Shown: piece after piece, positions 8,337 through 17,684 of the stretch | Layout: each line of letters begins with the position of its first letter | Numbering within the stretch: position 1 is the first letter of the stretch | Origin: CAVPJW01 sp963705525 | GTDB lineage: Bacteria; Acidobacteriota; Vicinamibacteria; Vicinamibacterales; CAVPJW01 | DNA: 64,000 bases | Assembly (NCBI GenBank): GCA_963705525.1 | Contig: CAVPJW010000002.1 | Location: 930,001-994,000 of the forward strand | Direction of reading: 5' to 3' | Translations under genes and position numbers: made by a program | Notes under the pieces: model-generated | The model's database searches: none | What the model was told of the DNA's origin: nothing | Seen by the model: the letters and a program-made list of their open reading frames with translations, nothing else

Positions 8337-8969
8337 ATGAAGCGCACCATCGCAACGCTGACGCTCGTCGCGGTCCTCGGTCTCGCGTTGTCTCACATGG
8401 CAACTGCCAACTCGGTCGCGACGGTTGGACAGACGGCACCGGCATTCACGTTGACGGACACGAATGGCAAGGCTCACTCGCTCGGCGATCTCCGCGGAAA
8501 ATATGTCGTCCTCGAGTGGGTCAACTTCGACTGCCCGTTCGTCGGCAAGCACTATGGCAGCGGCAATATGCAGAAGTTGCAGAAGACCTACACCGCCAGG
8601 GATGTCGTGTGGCTGTCGATCAATTCATCTGCGCCTGGCAAACAGGGCAACTTCACTCCAGCCAGAATCAACGCGCTGATGAAGGACAAGGGCGCGGCGC
8701 CCACCGCGTACCTGCTCGATCCGGAGGGAACTGTCGGAAGAGCCTACGGCGCAAAGACGACGCCGCATATGTATGTCATCGATCCGGCAGGCCTGCTGAT
8801 CTACGCGGGCGGCATCGACGACAAGCCCTCGACGGACGTTGCCGACATCGCCACCGCACGCAACTTCCTGAGCGCTGCCCTCGACGAGGCGCTGGCGGGT
8901 AAGACCGTGAGCGTGAAGTCGAGCCAGCCGTACGGCTGCTCCGTGAAATACGCGAGCGCCACCGAGTAG
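8337..8969 (+). CDS. Exported thioredoxin-fold redoxin (AhpC/TSA-like)
   Basis: 210 residues from ATG 8337, behind a GTGAGGG ribosome-binding site; the longer frame from 8283 would overlap the preceding gene. A signal peptide (MKRTIATLTLVAVLGLALSH) leads into a redoxin domain: VGQTAPAFTLTDTNGKAHSL, then the active-site segment WVNFDCPFVGKHY, which has a single cysteine rather than CxxC. A second cysteine near the C-terminus (PYGCSVKY) could be the resolving thiol. It lies 28 bases after the DsbD-like gene and is likely co-transcribed with it, as a periplasmic peroxidase or thiol reductase fed by that partner. Confidence 0.85.
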   Translation: MKRTIATLTLVAVLGLALSHMATANSVATVGQTAPAFTLTDTNGKAHSLGDLRGKYVVLEWVNFDCPFVGKHYGSGNMQKLQKTYTARDVVWLSINSSAPGKQGNFTPARINALMKDKGAAPTAYLLDPEGTVGRAYGAKTTPHMYVIDPAGLLIYAGGIDDKPSTDVADIATARNFLSAALDEALAGKTVSVKSSQPYGCSVKYASATE

Positions 8970-9027
8970 GGATTGTTGACGCGGACACGAGCCGCGCGCA
9001 CGTCGATAGCGAAGGTCCGCCGGCCCG

Positions 9028-9483
9028 TTACGATCCGGTATTGCCGGCGGGCTTCGTCACCTCGAACTTGATCTGCTTCAGATATTCGCTCTGGCGGGCC
9101 AGCTCGGTCTTGCCGACGGGAAACTTGTTGGCACTCAGGACAAACGCCAGGACGTCCGCGTTCTGTTGACGCGTCAGGACGCCTGGGCGGTCGAGGGGCA
9201 TCGAGATCTTGATGCGCTCGAAGAGATCGCCCACGGTCACGCCGTTCCAGTTCGCCGTGAACTGCGCGCCGGTCAGAGGTCCCGCGGCCTCGCCGCCCGT
9301 CAACGCTGCCCCGTGGCAGGCCGTGCAGAACTGGCGGTAGACCGCTTCGCCGCGCTTCGCTTGCTCGTCCGTGTACACGCCGTCCCACACCGACTTGGTC
9401 GTCTGCGCATTCACGTCCGTCGAGACGACCGCGGCACCTGCGAGACCGACGAACAGCGCGACGACAACCAGACCGACTTTCAT
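9028..9483 (-). CDS. Periplasmic class I cytochrome c
   Basis: 151 residues with a signal peptide (MKVGLVVVALFVGLAGAAVV...NAQ), one haem-binding CTACHG motif at about residues 53-58, and a downstream methionine in ISMPLDRPG that can serve as sixth ligand. A strong GAGAGGTGAG ribosome-binding site precedes the start. It is the gene directly after the PQQ-dependent dehydrogenase (84-base gap, same strand). In quinoprotein dehydrogenases of this type a small cytochrome c usually takes electrons from reduced PQQ, so this is its probable acceptor. Confidence 0.9.
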   Translation of the reverse strand: MKVGLVVVALFVGLAGAAVVSTDVNAQTTKSVWDGVYTDEQAKRGEAVYRQFCTACHGAALTGGEAAGPLTGAQFTANWNGVTVGDLFERIKISMPLDRPGVLTRQQNADVLAFVLSANKFPVGKTELARQSEYLKQIKFEVTKPAGNTGS

Positions 9484-9567
9484 CTCACCTCTCTCGCGTA
9501 ATTCGGAACATCAATCAGGTAGCAATCGAAGGGCCCGCAACGAGCGAGCCCCTCGGCTCGTCATCGA

Positions 9568-11742
9568 CTAGCGGGCTGCTTGTCCAGCGCTCGTCGGCTC
9601 CGCAGCCGCCGGCAGGCTGAACGCGATGTATTCACCCGAATAGGGACCGCCGCTGACGGCCACGACAATGTACTGCTTGCCGTCGACCGAGTAGGTCATG
9701 GGCGAGCCGCTCTGCGGCGCGGGCATGAACACCGCACCCACTTCCTTGCCCGTCATCTTGTCGTACGCGCGGAGCATCGCGCCTCGCGGTCGCTCCGGCG
9801 TCGTCGAAAACTGCGGGTCGCCAAGAATGACCAGCGTCTTGGTCACCATCAATCCGACGCTGCCTCCCTGACCGGTCTTGGGAATGTCGAGCCCCTTGAG
9901 TTTGGGGTGATTGCGCACGACGTCGGGAGTATCACCGTGTGGCACCTGGAAGACAAGCTCTCCGCGATCGAGACTGATCGCCGAAAGCACACCGTAAGGC
10001 GGCTTCACGATCGGGAGTCCCTCGACGTTGAGGCCGAATTGCCCGCCCCCGCCGGCAGGCGCCCCGCCTGCGGCCGGGCGGGGAGCCGGCGCCTCAACCT
10101 TCTTCGGCACGTCCGCATAGGTTCCCGTTCCTGCGGCTTCTCTCAAACGGAACTCTTCGCCGACCACGCCCGCCTGATAGGGAATGTCCGAGAAGCCTGC
10201 CGGCGGTGGTGCGACCGATTCGCCTACCAGGGCGGACATTCCGGCCTGCGCATAGACGATGTGGGTTTCGGGATCGTACCCGCCGCCCGGCCAGTTCGTG
10301 CCCCCGCTGGCATTTCCAAGATTGAGCGCGCCGAGCAGACCCTTCACGTCCCCGACGATCGGCGGGTTGTAGAGTGTGCCGCTGTATGGTCCGTCGCCTC
10401 CCCACTTATACTTCTTGAGTCGCTCCACGGCCTGCGCGCGCAACTCGGGGGTAAAGTCGATCAGCTCGTCGGGAATCTTCAGACCGGGACGCCCGTAGGC
10501 CGGCGGCTTCGTCGGAATCGGTTGTGTTGGCGAATACCATTCACCAGGAACGTCACCCTTCGGCACCGGCGTCTCGACGATCGGCCACACCGGCGCTCCG
10601 GTCACTCTGTCGAACACGTAGAGATAACTCTGCTTGCTGGGCACGGCGACAGCCTTGATGGCTTTCCCGTTTACGGTGATGTCGGCAAGAAGCGGAGCCG
10701 ACGACATGTCGTGATCCCAGATCGGGTGGTGCACGAACTGGAAGAACCACTTTCTCTCACCGGTCTTCAGGTCCACGCAGACGAGGCTTTCACCGAAGAG
10801 ATTGTTTCCGGGCCTCTTGCCTCCGTAGTAGTCGGAGGTCGGCGACTCGACCGGGAGGTACACCAGCCCGAGCTCGGCGTCCGCAGTGATCTGGGTCCAC
10901 ACGCCGGTGTTGCCGTTGTTCTCCCACGAATTGTTCAGCCACGTGTCGCCGCCAAACTCCCCCGGCTTAGGAATCGTATTGAACGTCCACAGGAGCTTCC
11001 CGGTGCGCGCGTCGAACGCGCGGGCCAGGCCCTTTGTGTTGTTGGACGTCGTAACGGTCATGCCTTCCTTCATCGCCGAGCCGACGAGAATGGTGTCGTT
11101 CACCACGGCCGGCGTCGAGTGAAGACCAATCTCGCCCGTTTCCAAATCGATCTGCTGTCCGGTTCCCACGACCACGCCGACTTTCAGATCGACAATCCCG
11201 TCTTTTCCAAACGATGGAACCGGCACGCCAGTCTTGGCATTGAGCGCAATCATGCGATAGCCCGGCGTCACGTAGATGACTCGATCATCGCCCTTCCCGT
11301 CGCTCCAATAGACCAGTCCGCGTCCGGACAGCTGCCGTGGCGCAAACGCGCCTCGTCGTCCTTCGGGATACCGGTGCACCCACATCAGCTCACCGGTCTT
11401 GGCGTCGAGCGCGATGACGGCCCTGCGTGTGCCCGCAGTCGTATAGAGCACGCCACCAACCATCAGCGGGGTCCCTTCGAGCTTGAATTCCGGGCGGGTT
11501 CCGAGGCTGTCCGTCTTGAATCGCCAGGCCACCTCGAGGTCACCGAAGTTGTCGGCGTTGATCTGGTCGAGCGGAGAGTAGCGCGCACCGGTGATGTCGC
11601 CCGTATAACTGGGCCATTCCCCTTTCTTGGTGCCCTCTGGCACCTTCGTCGCCGACTGCCCCGACACGCTGACGGTCAGCCAGACCAGTCCGACGACGAG
11701 CGATACGCACGCTGGCACCGTTCGATACACTGTTCGCGACAT
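9568..11742 (-). CDS. PQQ-dependent dehydrogenase (quinoprotein, alcohol/glucose dehydrogenase type)
   Basis: 724 residues with a signal peptide (to about residue 29, SVSGQ), followed by a WPSYTGDITGARYSPLDQIN motif and tryptophan-docking propeller repeats (VIALDAKTGELMW, RAFDARTGKLLWTFN, CVDLKTGERKWFFQ), as in the eight-bladed quinoproteins. The closest resemblance is to the soluble part of membrane glucose dehydrogenase and its secreted relatives. A low-complexity proline/glycine/alanine insert (about residues 555-575) is unusual. The enzyme would oxidise a sugar or alcohol in the periplasm and reduce the cytochrome c encoded next to it. No PQQ biosynthesis genes lie in the window. The substrate is not predictable from sequence alone. 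Confidence 0.88.
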   Translation of the reverse strand: MSRTVYRTVPACVSLVVGLVWLTVSVSGQSATKVPEGTKKGEWPSYTGDITGARYSPLDQINADNFGDLEVAWRFKTDSLGTRPEFKLEGTPLMVGGVLYTTAGTRRAVIALDAKTGELMWVHRYPEGRRGAFAPRQLSGRGLVYWSDGKGDDRVIYVTPGYRMIALNAKTGVPVPSFGKDGIVDLKVGVVVGTGQQIDLETGEIGLHSTPAVVNDTILVGSAMKEGMTVTTSNNTKGLARAFDARTGKLLWTFNTIPKPGEFGGDTWLNNSWENNGNTGVWTQITADAELGLVYLPVESPTSDYYGGKRPGNNLFGESLVCVDLKTGERKWFFQFVHHPIWDHDMSSAPLLADITVNGKAIKAVAVPSKQSYLYVFDRVTGAPVWPIVETPVPKGDVPGEWYSPTQPIPTKPPAYGRPGLKIPDELIDFTPELRAQAVERLKKYKWGGDGPYSGTLYNPPIVGDVKGLLGALNLGNASGGTNWPGGGYDPETHIVYAQAGMSALVGESVAPPPAGFSDIPYQAGVVGEEFRLREAAGTGTYADVPKKVEAPAPRPAAGGAPAGGGGQFGLNVEGLPIVKPPYGVLSAISLDRGELVFQVPHGDTPDVVRNHPKLKGLDIPKTGQGGSVGLMVTKTLVILGDPQFSTTPERPRGAMLRAYDKMTGKEVGAVFMPAPQSGSPMTYSVDGKQYIVVAVSGGPYSGEYIAFSLPAAAEPTSAGQAAR

Positions 11743-11943
11743 CGTTCACTCCCGTGTGAGACGGACCGTGTTTCCCGTGACAAGGCCGGCCGTGGGATCC
11801 CGATCGACCATCGATCGCCTGCGACTCAACTGAGAATACAGCCGAGAATTATAACGGAGAATGCATCGCTGGCTTCGGCGCTCGAAGGGTCCTGACCACG
11901 CCGGGTTACAAATGGTGACATTCCCCAGACTGGGGCCGAGCCA

Positions 11944-13431
11944 ATGAACTTGCAGGTTTCTCACCGCCGCTTCCTCACGATGCTCCTGCCCGCGCTGGGC
12001 ATCCCCTTGCTGGCGGCAACTGGCGGTCGTGGCCCGCTTGCCCAGGAAGCCGGCCGCAGGGCGGTCGAGTCCCTCGGTCGGCACCAGGCTTTGATGACCG
12101 ACGTGGCCACGGCACTCTGGGAACACCCTGAGGTTGCCCACCAGGAGGTCGAGTCATCCAGACGACTGTCGGATGAGCTCGAGCGCGCCGGTTTTCGCGT
12201 CGACCGCGGCGTCGCTCACCTTCCAACGGCTTTCGTCGCCAGCTATGGATCCGGTTCGCCTGTCATCGGCATCGTCGCCCTCCTCGACGCCCTTCCGGGG
12301 CTGTCGCAGGAGTCGCTGGTAGCTGAGCGGCGGCCCATCGTCGAAGGAGCGCCTGGCCAGGCCTGTGGTCATCACCTCATCGCGGCTGCGGATCTGGGCG
12401 CGGCACTTGCGCTCAAGGATCTGATCGACGCACATGTTCTGAAGGGAACGGTGAAGCTATTCGGCGCACCAGCGGAGGAGATTTATCACGGCGGCGTTTT
12501 TATGGTGAGGGATGGCGTGTTCGATGGCCTCGACGCGCTGCTTTTCTGGCATCCATCATCAGTAACAGGAGCCATCTCGCAGAGCGGCCTCGCCATGCGC
12601 TCGATCAAGTTTGTCTTCGCCGGAAGGCCGTCCGATGCCACCGATGCACGGGCGGCCGGACGCGATGCTCTGACGGCGCTCGAAGCCTTCAACCACTCCG
12701 TACATCAGGCGCAAGCCGGCTTCGCGAAGCACGTCGTGGTCAATCACGTCGTCACGAGCGGCGGACAGATTCCGTCGATCGTGCCGGAGCGAGCGGAGGC
12801 CTGGTACTTCGTCCACGCTCAGGATCTTCCGGCCGTCGACGAGGTTGTGCGAACACTCAGTGACCTGGCGGCGCGTTCCGCGAGAGACACGGGAACCACC
12901 CTCGACGTGCGGTCGCTGTCGGGTAGTCATGATTGGCTCATCAACAAAAGCCTCGCGAGCTTGATTCATGCGACGCTTACGTCCACGCGCGATCCCGAGT
13001 TGACCAACCAGGAAGTCAGTCTGGCGCGGGCGCAACAGGCATCGTTCGACAACAAGGCCGATCAGCCGGTGTTCACGGGCGTGCTGCCGTTGAACTTTGC
13101 CGGCGATCCGGTGCACATCAGCGACGACACGGCTGAGGCCAGCTGGATCGTGCCCAGAGGAGGTTTCCTCGTGGCGTGTTATCCCGCCGGCATTGCCTCA
13201 CACACGTGGCAATGGACCGCGATGGGTCGCTCGTCCTTCGCTTACAAAGGGATGATGAAGGCCGCCACGACGATTCTGAGCGTCGCGGTCAGGTTGATGA
13301 CCGATGCGACAGCGCTGGCGGACGCACGAAACGAATTCAAGGCGCAGACGGCCGGACTGGTATACCGCTCGCCGATTCCGGCGGGACAGGAGGCCTTCAC
13401 CTTCTTCACGCCCGGAGGTGGAAAGAACTGA
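11944..13431 (+). CDS. M20 family metallo-hydrolase (AbgB-like amidohydrolase), Tat-exported
   Basis: 495 residues. The N-terminus HRRFLTMLLPALGIPLLAA is a twin-arginine-like signal, implying export of a folded, metal-loaded enzyme. The body matches peptidase M20D/aminobenzoyl-glutamate hydrolases: ALWEHPEVAHQEVESS, QACGHHLIAAADLG (metal-binding Cys-Gly-His-His), LFGAPAEEIYHGG (catalytic glutamate pair) and the C-terminal SHTWQW histidine. Likely reaction: hydrolysis of an amide or carbamate bond in an N-acyl amino acid or folate breakdown product. It is transcribed divergently from the PQQ dehydrogenase and ends 14 bases from the convergent symporter gene. Confidence 0.85.
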   Translation: MNLQVSHRRFLTMLLPALGIPLLAATGGRGPLAQEAGRRAVESLGRHQALMTDVATALWEHPEVAHQEVESSRRLSDELERAGFRVDRGVAHLPTAFVASYGSGSPVIGIVALLDALPGLSQESLVAERRPIVEGAPGQACGHHLIAAADLGAALALKDLIDAHVLKGTVKLFGAPAEEIYHGGVFMVRDGVFDGLDALLFWHPSSVTGAISQSGLAMRSIKFVFAGRPSDATDARAAGRDALTALEAFNHSVHQAQAGFAKHVVVNHVVTSGGQIPSIVPERAEAWYFVHAQDLPAVDEVVRTLSDLAARSARDTGTTLDVRSLSGSHDWLINKSLASLIHATLTSTRDPELTNQEVSLARAQQASFDNKADQPVFTGVLPLNFAGDPVHISDDTAEASWIVPRGGFLVACYPAGIASHTWQWTAMGRSSFAYKGMMKAATTILSVAVRLMTDATALADARNEFKAQTAGLVYRSPIPAGQEAFTFFTPGGGKN

Positions 13432-13445
13432 CGCGCGGGGCGGAG

Positions 13446-15222
13446 TTAGCGCGCGTGCAGATCCTCGACCGCCAGAAGGCCCCGCAGAATTGACCATCCG
13501 GCAACCAGCGCGACGCCCATCATGACCAGGCCTTTCACCACGCTACCGAGCAGCACCTCGCCGAAGCCAAAAAGAAATCCGTAGATCAGGACGCACCCCA
13601 GCAGCCAGTTCAGAAGTTGGCGGGCGAGCGTCTCGCGATGGTAGACCGGCGCCAGGTTCAGTCTGGCCACCACGCTCCGCCAGCCCGGACCTTGCGGCTG
13701 CACGATCTGATAGAAATGTGTCAAGGTCGCATCGGACTCTGGCCGCGTCAGAAAGGTCGTCACCAGCCAGCCCATCGTCGTCACGAGGACGGTCACCAGC
13801 ATGAGATACGCAAACTCTCGTGGCTGATCCGAACGCCAGCCGATTCCAAGCTGAAGAAAGAGCGACGTCATCGCGGCGACGGCCATCGCCGACACTTCCG
13901 ACCACGCGTTGATCCGCCACCAGAACCACCGGAACAGCAACACGGTGCCGGTGCCGGCTCCCGTGACCAGCAGCAGCTTCCACGCGGCTTCGATCGAACC
14001 AAGGTTGAGTGTCACCACGATCGAACAGAGCATCAGGAAGATCGTCACCGCCTGCGATGCGAGGACATATTCGCGTTCCGAGCCCGTCCGTCGCACGAAA
14101 CGGCGATAGAAATCGTTGATGACATACGACGCTCCCCAGTTGAGCTGAGTGCCAATCGTTGACATGTACGCGGCACCGAACGCCGCCAGCATGAAGCCGC
14201 GCAGATACGGCGGAAACACGGCAGGATCCATCAGCACGCGGATGTATCCGGATTCCTTGTCAGCCAGCTCGGGATAGAGAACCAGCGTGCGCGAGCGCCG
14301 TGAGGATCCACGGCCAGGGGCGAATCGCATAATGCGCCACGTTGAACCAGAGCGTCGCCAGGACGCCGTGCCGTTCGCTTTTTGCCGAGAAGATCCGCTG
14401 CGCGACGTAGCCGCCGCCGCCCGGCTCGGCCCCGGGATACCAGCTCGCCCACCAGTTAACCGCCAGGTACACAAAGAAAGTGATGGCCGGCATCCAGGCG
14501 GAATCGAGGTCGGGGAAGAACGACAGGCGCGAGCCGCGGCCAGCGGCGGCGTCGAGGATCGCGATCTTGTCCTTCAGCGATGCGATGCCTCCGACCGCGT
14601 GCACCGCCAGCACGGCCAGCGCGATGACCATGCCCATCTTCAGGATGAATTGGAAGAGGTCCGTGACCAGCACGCCCCAGAGTCCTGAAATGGTCGTGTA
14701 GAACGCCGTGAACAACAGCAGGAACAGGAGGATGATCAGCGCCGATTGCGCGTTGATTCCGAGCGTGACCTCGAGAATCTTGAGCATGGCGAGGTTCACC
14801 CACCCCATCACGATGCAATTGATCGGAATCCCGAGGTAGAGCGCGCGGAATCCGCGCAGGAACGCCGCTGGCTTGCCGGCGTAGCGCAATTCGGCGAACT
14901 CGACGTCGGTCATCACACCCGCCCGCCGCCACAGCCGCGCGAACACGAACACAGTGAGCATGCCGTTCATCGCCAGCGCCCACCACAGCCAGTTGCCGGC
15001 GATGCCGTAATTGGCGACGAGCCCTGTCACGACGAGCGGCGTGTCCGCTGCAAATGTCGTGGCCACCATGGATGTTCCCGCAAGCCACCACGGTACGTCC
15101 CGACCGGAAAGGAAGAACTCTGCCGTGCTGCCGCGCGCGCGCCTTGCGTAGTAGAGCCCAATCAGGAGGTTGATCAGGAAGTACGCGGCGATGACGGACC
15201 AGTCGAAGAACGTGAGCGTCAT
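13446..15222 (-). pseudogene. Sodium:solute symporter (SSS family), interrupted by a +1 frameshift
   Basis: The N-terminal half starts at ATG 15222 (MTLTFFDWSVIAAYFLINLL) and reads through several membrane helices to WPWILTALA. It then runs out of frame near 14285-14293. The next frame continues with TLVLYPELADKESGY and the remaining helices to the stop at 13446. Joined, the two give a normal full-length SSS permease of about 590 residues, with the family segments SGRDVPWWLAGTSMVATTFAADTP and GFMLAAFGAAYMSTIGTQLNWG. Removing one base restores the frame. The gene starts two bases after the ADOP stop and is the last gene of that operon. It may be a true inactivation or a sequencing error; the perfect preservation of both halves favours error or a very recent event. 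Confidence 0.85.
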
Positions 15223-15224
15223 GC

Positions 15225-17684
15225 CTACTCGGTCCCCAGCTCGCGTGCTGGATCGAACCGCAGGATCGCTCGTGCAGGCAGGAACGCCGCGCATGCCGCC
15301 ACGATGAGCATGCCCAATGCCGCGCCAGCGAGCGCGACGGGATCGGCGGGACGCACTTGAAAGAGAAACCCTTCGAGCAGACGACTGAGGACGATGGATC
15401 CAGCAAGGCCGAACCCAACGCCAACCGCCACTCTTCCGAGCGTTCGACGAAGGGCGAGTCCGACAATCTGTTGCGGTTCAGCGCCGAGCGCCAGTCGTAC
15501 GCCGAGCTCCTTGCGCCGCCGCGCCTGCCATTCGGCCGTGACCCCGTACACCCCCACCGCCGCGAGAAAGAGCGCGATCAGCGCGAACACCGAAAGGAGC
15601 GACGACACGAAGCGCCGATCGGTCCGGCTGCGTGCACCGAGCTCGTCGAGCGTGCCGACGTCAAAGATGGGAAGATCGGGCTCGACCTCGCTCACCGCGG
15701 ACCGAAATGCCTGCGTGTACGCGCCCGGATTCCCCTGCACGCGCGCCATGACCGTCGTCCATGGATGGCTGAACTGCAGGGCCGGCTGATACACATCCGG
15801 CCCCGGCGCCTGATCCGGCGGCCAGTAGGTGACGTCGCCGACCACGCCCACGACCTCCGCTGTCGAGTTCTCGTCACCCGGCATCAACTCCGGAAGGCGC
15901 ACGCGCTGTCCGAGCGGGCTTCGATCCGGCCAGAATCGCTTCGCCGCCGCCTGGTTCACAACGACGACCGGCGCGCGTCCCAGTCGATCGGAGGATGTGA
16001 AGCCGCGGCCTTCGCGAACGGGAATGCCCAGCGTGCGGAAGTGATCCGGGCCAACACGATGCCAGCCCACGTCCGGCGCCTCCGCCGGATTCCGGCCGTC
16101 GATCACGAGCGGCAGTCGAGCGCACCGAGCGCTGAGTGGCGTGCACTGCCCCACCGTCACGGCCTGCACACCCGGCACTCGGGCCACGCGGTCGACCAGG
16201 CGCAACACGAGCGTAATGCCCCAGCCCGGCTGCGCGAGATCGCTGCCGTGGACTGAGAAGATCGCCACACCATTACTCTCGAATCCCGGATCCGTTCCCT
16301 TGAGCGCGGCCAGTGTCCGCAGCATGACGCCCGCGCCAACCAACAGGGTCACTGCCAGCGCGATCTGTATGACTAGCAGCCGGTCCAGCGCTCGGGTCGC
16401 GCGGCTCGACGGCGACGAGGAGACGCCGCGGCTGGTTTGCAGGATCGTCAGATCGCGTGAAACCCAGCCCGTGCCCACCATCAGGACAATGACCAGCGTT
16501 GCCCCGATCGCGACGGCAACTGCGAAGAGCGGGCTCACCGCCTCGAATCCCGGCAGGTTGAACATGGCCACCTGCGCGTAATCGTTCGACGGGCTGGCGA
16601 TCGAGGTGGGCACCAGCGCTCGAACGAACGCGGTCGCCCACAGGAACAGCAGCAGTCCGATGGCGAGGCCCGCGATTGCGACAAGCGCCGTTTCCGTCGC
16701 AAGCAGCCCGAACAGCCGGCCGCGCCCACATCCGAGCGCCACCCGAATCGTCATCTCCCGATCGCGTCCGGCGAGTCGCGTGGCGGAAAGCCCGGCCACG
16801 TTCACCGCCGCCAGCAGCAACACCAATCCCGCGGCCGCCAGGAGCAGCCAGCGTGCACGCACCGCCTGCGGATCCTGACGCGCCTCGCCGAGCGAACGAA
16901 CCAGCGCCGTTCGATCGGTCGCACCCTCGGTTCGCGGGGCAAGAAGCGCCGCGATTCGGCGAGCAACGACACGAACTTCGGCGTCGGCTTGTTCGAGCGT
17001 GGCGCCAGCCTCCAGCCGCCCGACGACGTTGTGGAAGTATTGAGGCGACGTCAGGTAGTCGCGATATGTGATCACGGGTGCCATCGTCTCTGGCAACCAG
17101 AGATCGGCGCCGCTGCTCAACCCATCGAAGCCCGACGGAAGGACACCGACCACGGTGACCATCGTCCCTTCGAGTTGAAGGCGAGCTCCCACGACATCGG
17201 CTGCCCTGGCGAAATGCCGCTGCCACAACCCGGCGCCGATCACGACCTCGGCCGGTCGACCTGGAATCCCGGTCTCATCGGTGAAGGTCCTTCCCGATAC
17301 CGGGCGCACCCGCAGAACACGAAAGTAACTGGGGGAGACGAACTCCGCCGACACTCTTTCCGCATTTCCGTGGGTGCCGACTAGATTGATCTCACTCGAC
17401 GTGAACGACGCGATCTCCAGCGTCTGTGACCCCTCTCGAAGGGCACCAATCGCCGCATAGGGCCAGCGCATCCGGTCTTCGCGACCGTGGATCCGTTCGG
17501 TGAGATACAGCATCACCAGCCGGTCCGGCGCTTCGAACGGCAATGGGCGAAAGACTGTGGCGTGGAGCAATCCGAAGACCGTGGTGACGACACCCAGACC
17601 GACACCAAGCGTGAGAGTTGAAGCGACGGCAAAGGCCGGACGCGCGAGGATCGACCGGAACGCCTGCCTAAACCCCTGGAGCAT
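15225..17684 (-). CDS. ADOP-type FtsX/MacB-like permease
   Basis: 819 residues with the two-fold FtsX architecture: an N-terminal helix (FAVASTLTLGVGLGVVTTVFGLL), a MacB_PCD periplasmic domain, three helices, a second periplasmic domain (about residues 450-650), and a closing FtsX helix block with RRKELGVRLALGA. This full arrangement without an ATPase is the 'acidobacterial duplicated orphan permease' family, greatly expanded in Acidobacteriota. The start overlaps the end of the peroxiredoxin gene by 17 bases. Function of the family is not established; by analogy with MacB it would transmit force across the membrane to expel or extract a substrate. It needs an ATPase encoded elsewhere, if any. 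Confidence 0.9.
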   Translation of the reverse strand: MLQGFRQAFRSILARPAFAVASTLTLGVGLGVVTTVFGLLHATVFRPLPFEAPDRLVMLYLTERIHGREDRMRWPYAAIGALREGSQTLEIASFTSSEINLVGTHGNAERVSAEFVSPSYFRVLRVRPVSGRTFTDETGIPGRPAEVVIGAGLWQRHFARAADVVGARLQLEGTMVTVVGVLPSGFDGLSSGADLWLPETMAPVITYRDYLTSPQYFHNVVGRLEAGATLEQADAEVRVVARRIAALLAPRTEGATDRTALVRSLGEARQDPQAVRARWLLLAAAGLVLLLAAVNVAGLSATRLAGRDREMTIRVALGCGRGRLFGLLATETALVAIAGLAIGLLLFLWATAFVRALVPTSIASPSNDYAQVAMFNLPGFEAVSPLFAVAVAIGATLVIVLMVGTGWVSRDLTILQTSRGVSSSPSSRATRALDRLLVIQIALAVTLLVGAGVMLRTLAALKGTDPGFESNGVAIFSVHGSDLAQPGWGITLVLRLVDRVARVPGVQAVTVGQCTPLSARCARLPLVIDGRNPAEAPDVGWHRVGPDHFRTLGIPVREGRGFTSSDRLGRAPVVVVNQAAAKRFWPDRSPLGQRVRLPELMPGDENSTAEVVGVVGDVTYWPPDQAPGPDVYQPALQFSHPWTTVMARVQGNPGAYTQAFRSAVSEVEPDLPIFDVGTLDELGARSRTDRRFVSSLLSVFALIALFLAAVGVYGVTAEWQARRRKELGVRLALGAEPQQIVGLALRRTLGRVAVGVGFGLAGSIVLSRLLEGFLFQVRPADPVALAGAALGMLIVAACAAFLPARAILRFDPARELGTE

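Noticed and set aside
11848..11853. TATAAT on the minus strand upstream of the PQQ dehydrogenase
   Set aside because: No -35 at 16-18 bases and about 100 bases from the start; plausible but too weak to list as a promoter.
9580..11895. 771-residue open frame antisense to the PQQ dehydrogenase
   Set aside because: Composition is typical of a shadow frame (long Arg/His runs, no signal or motif); the quinoprotein on the other strand has full family support.
13432..13445. Possible intrinsic terminator between the M20 hydrolase and the symporter
   Set aside because: A short GC-rich palindrome is present but no U-tract follows on either strand.
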